Source: Halomonas sp. BDJS001 (lineage in GTDB: Bacteria > Pseudomonadota > Gammaproteobacteria > Pseudomonadales > Halomonadaceae). From it: 64,000 bases of DNA. The stretch lies in assembly GCF_026104355.1 (NCBI RefSeq), contig NZ_CP110535.1:1674001-1738000 (forward strand), given 5' to 3'. Each line of letters opens with the position of its first letter. The first letter of the stretch is position 1. The notes beneath the pieces were generated by a model. That model was not told the origin of the DNA and ran no database searches. It saw nothing but the letters and a program-made list of their open reading frames with translations. Shown piece after piece: positions 62,121 through 64,000 of this stretch. The translations under genes and the position numbers were made by a program.

Positions 62121-62165
62121 CTAGAACAGGCCTGGCTAGCACAGACTCGCCTAGAACAGCCCTGT
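62121..62165. repeat. Short tandem repeat, period 15, three units
   Basis: CTAGAACAGGCCTGG, CTAGCACAGACTCGC and CTAGAACAGCCCTGT follow at 62121-62135, 62136-62150 and 62151-62165, in the divergent cmoA-pgi gap. This is one of the clearest of the arrays. Confidence 0.88.
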
Positions 62166-62209
62166 TTCATGAACCCCGCTGCAAGGATAGACGCCACTGG
62201 AGAAGCTAA

Positions 62210-63892
62210 ATGGCCTCAGCATCAAGCGCTACACCCGATACGTTGCCAGCATGGCAGACGTTAAAGCATCACGCTGAAACGCTGCAGCACGTTCACCTAA
62301 AAACGCTGTTTGGCACCGAGCCCTCGCGTTGGGAGAGTTTTACTCGCCAGGTGGCGGGCTTGACGCTGGATCTCTCTAAGCAGCGCTGGGATGACGATAC
62401 GCTCGAACATCTGTTTACGCTGGCGACTGAAGCGGGTGTGCCCGCGGCGATTGAGGCGCTGCTGAGTGGTAAGCGAGTGAACGTCAGTGAGAACCGCCCG
62501 GCATTACACACGGCGCTGCGTTTGCCTGCCGATGCGACGCTTGAGGTGGAAGGTGAGGATATCGTCGCCGCCGTGCACGAAAGCCTTGCCCAAATGGAGC
62601 ACCTGGTGTGTCGGCTGCACGCAGGACAGTGGCGCGGTGCCACCGGCAAGCCGATTCGGCATGTTGTTAACCTGGGCGTAGGCGGTTCAGATCTGGGCCC
62701 ATTAATGGTTACCCATGCCTTGGCGGATTTCCGGCCCAAAAATATTCATCCGGTGGAGGTGCATTTTGCTTCCACCATGGATGGCTCACAGTTAGCGGAT
62801 TATCTGAGCCGGTTGAATCCTGAAACCACCATCTTTGTGCTGTCGTCCAAATCGTTTACCACTATTGATACGCTCTCTAACGCTAACACTGCCCGTGAAT
62901 GGCTCTTGAGCCGTTTGACCCAGCATGGGGCGACGCCGATTAGCGCTGAGCTGGTGGTGCGTCAGCACTTTATTGGTGTATCGGCGAGCCCTGAGAAAAT
63001 GACCGAATGGGGCATTGCGGAGGATCACCAGTTAACCTTCTGGGAGTGGGTGGGCGGACGCTACTCGTTATGGGGCACCATTGGGCTACCGATTGCGTTG
63101 GTGGTCGGCATGGCGAATTTCCGCGAGTTTTTAGCTGGCGCTCACTCGATGGATCGCCATTTTGCTGAGGCAGAAATGTCGGAGAACCTGCCGGTGCTGC
63201 TGGCGTTAGCGGGCATCTGGAACGTCAATTTTCTGGATATTCGCGCGCACTCCATTCTGCCTTACGATGGCCGCTTGGAGTATTTCGCCGCCTACCTTGA
63301 ACAGCTTGAGATGGAGTCCAACGGCAAGTCGGTCACCCGCCAGGGGCAGCCGGTCAACTACTCCACCTGCCCGGTGCTCTGGGGGCAGCTTGGCCCTAAT
63401 GCTCAGCATGCTTTTTACCAATTGCTACACCAAGGTACCCAGCCGGTGGTGTGCGACTTTATCGCGCCGCTCAAGCGTTATGACGAGGTGGAAGACCCGG
63501 ATACCCGCCGTCACCTTAAAACCCAGCACCGTTTGGCACTGGCCAACTGCTTTGCTCAGTCCCGGGTATTAATGCTCGGTGACGACGCCTTGGAAGACGA
63601 CGGCCCGCGACCGGAGCACAAGCGTTATCGTGGCAACCAACCCTCGACAACGGTGCTGCTTGACCAGCTGACGCCCGCCACTCTGGGTTCGCTTATCGCC
63701 CTTTACGAGCATAAGGTCTTTGTTCAGGCGGTGATTTGGGATATCAACCCGTTCGATCAATGGGGCGTTGAGCTAGGTAAACAGATTGCCACGGATACCC
63801 AAAAGATTATCGACCATGAGGGAGATCTATCGCGGATGGATGCTTCCAGTAAGGGATTGATTGAAGCATTTTGGGCGGCGGAGCAGGAGTGA
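62210..63892 (+). CDS. pgi: Glucose-6-phosphate isomerase
   Basis: The 560-residue cytoplasmic enzyme interconverts glucose 6-phosphate and fructose 6-phosphate. Signatures include VNLGVGGSDLGPLMV, FVLSSKSFTTIDT, the PGI signature VGGRYSLWGTIGLP, ESNGKSV, GTQPVVCDFI and EHKVFVQAVIWDINPFDQWGVELGK. Its length is that of the normal bacterial family. It is a single gene, divergent from cmoAB. The 108 bp after its stop show no gene that can be supported. Confidence 0.97.
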   Translation: MASASSATPDTLPAWQTLKHHAETLQHVHLKTLFGTEPSRWESFTRQVAGLTLDLSKQRWDDDTLEHLFTLATEAGVPAAIEALLSGKRVNVSENRPALHTALRLPADATLEVEGEDIVAAVHESLAQMEHLVCRLHAGQWRGATGKPIRHVVNLGVGGSDLGPLMVTHALADFRPKNIHPVEVHFASTMDGSQLADYLSRLNPETTIFVLSSKSFTTIDTLSNANTAREWLLSRLTQHGATPISAELVVRQHFIGVSASPEKMTEWGIAEDHQLTFWEWVGGRYSLWGTIGLPIALVVGMANFREFLAGAHSMDRHFAEAEMSENLPVLLALAGIWNVNFLDIRAHSILPYDGRLEYFAAYLEQLEMESNGKSVTRQGQPVNYSTCPVLWGQLGPNAQHAFYQLLHQGTQPVVCDFIAPLKRYDEVEDPDTRRHLKTQHRLALANCFAQSRVLMLGDDALEDDGPRPEHKRYRGNQPSTTVLLDQLTPATLGSLIALYEHKVFVQAVIWDINPFDQWGVELGKQIATDTQKIIDHEGDLSRMDASSKGLIEAFWAAEQE

Positions 63893-64000
63893 CCTATCCC
63901 CGGCGTCCTTGGTAATAAGCATGGCTAGATATACAGCTTTTTGCTTTTCCGCTATCCTGTGCGTCTTAGCAAGCCGCCAATTACTCGTTTCAGCACTCAA

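Noticed and set aside
63921..64000. Short open frame from ATG 63921 running off the right edge
   Set aside because: No ribosome site, a biased Phe/Cys/Leu composition and too little sequence; it may only be promoter DNA of the next gene.
1..64000. CRISPR arrays, insertion sequences, prophage, tRNA or rRNA genes, riboswitches
   Set aside because: No regularly spaced direct repeats of CRISPR size, no transposase or integrase frame, no cloverleaf or rRNA-like stretch noticed; a covariance-model search would be needed to exclude small RNAs.

Overview
The window reads as a chromosomal segment of a moderately halophilic gammaproteobacterium, most likely Halomonas or a close Halomonadaceae relative. 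The basis is moderate GC, protein sequences of gammaproteobacterial type, a BCCT carrier, several TRAP transporters, a Pseudomonas-type five-step histidine pathway, and gammaproteobacterial housekeeping blocks (nudF-yqiB-cpdA, cysDN, cmoAB, greB, rsmC). The genus is inferred from overall resemblance. I see no rRNA, tRNA, CRISPR array, prophage or insertion sequence.

Region 1 (1-13484) is a complete histidine-utilisation (hut) locus. hutH and a GlcD-type FAD oxidase run left. A 2-oxoglutarate/Fe(II) oxygenase, hutD and hutC run right from a near-perfect sigma-54 promoter. hutF runs left. The operon hutU - BCCT carrier - hutH paralogue - hutI - hutG runs right. Four copies of the palindrome TGTATATACA (one with a single mismatch) lie in the two divergent promoter regions and are the likely HutC operators. 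The second HutH-like protein lacks exactly the Ala-Ser-Gly tripeptide that forms the catalytic MIO cofactor.

Region 2 (13506-19466) holds an ABC exporter-like trio (LolD-type ATPase, FtsX-type permease, AttH/CrtC-type lipoprotein) and an HDOD-GGDEF signalling protein.

Region 3 (19822-26394) is a hexuronate module: FCD-type GntR regulator, TRAP transporter, D-mannonate dehydratase and fructuronate reductase. A short relic between dctM and the dehydratase looks like the two ends of uxaC (glucuronate isomerase) joined after loss of its middle.

Region 4 (26494-32291) is a D-amino-acid module: RpiR regulator, N-acyl-D-amino-acid deacylase, RidA, sodium-solute symporter and a divergent fold-III PLP deaminase.

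Region 5 (32345-41771) is a second uronate module: IclR regulator, kduD, kduI, a second TRAP transporter, HAD phosphatase, 2-hydroxyacid dehydrogenase, kdgK and a LacI regulator with two matching operators. Regions 3 and 5 both lead to 2-keto-3-deoxygluconate (KDG), which KdgK phosphorylates. The KDPG aldolase is not in the window.

Region 6 (41872-63892) is mostly housekeeping: a PilZ protein with a degenerate HD-GYP domain, an amidase, cmoM, rsmC, a SIMPL protein, greB, a TPR protein, nudF-yqiB-cpdA, cysDN, the tungstate transporter tupBCA with a divergent regulator, a DJ-1/PfpI protein, an App1-type phosphatase, a YugP-type metalloprotease, cmoAB and pgi.

One pattern crosses the whole window. 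At least seven gene gaps carry a short imperfect tandem array of two to three units with a period of 14-16 bp (usually 15) and about 35-45 bp in total. The arrays share this layout but not their sequence.
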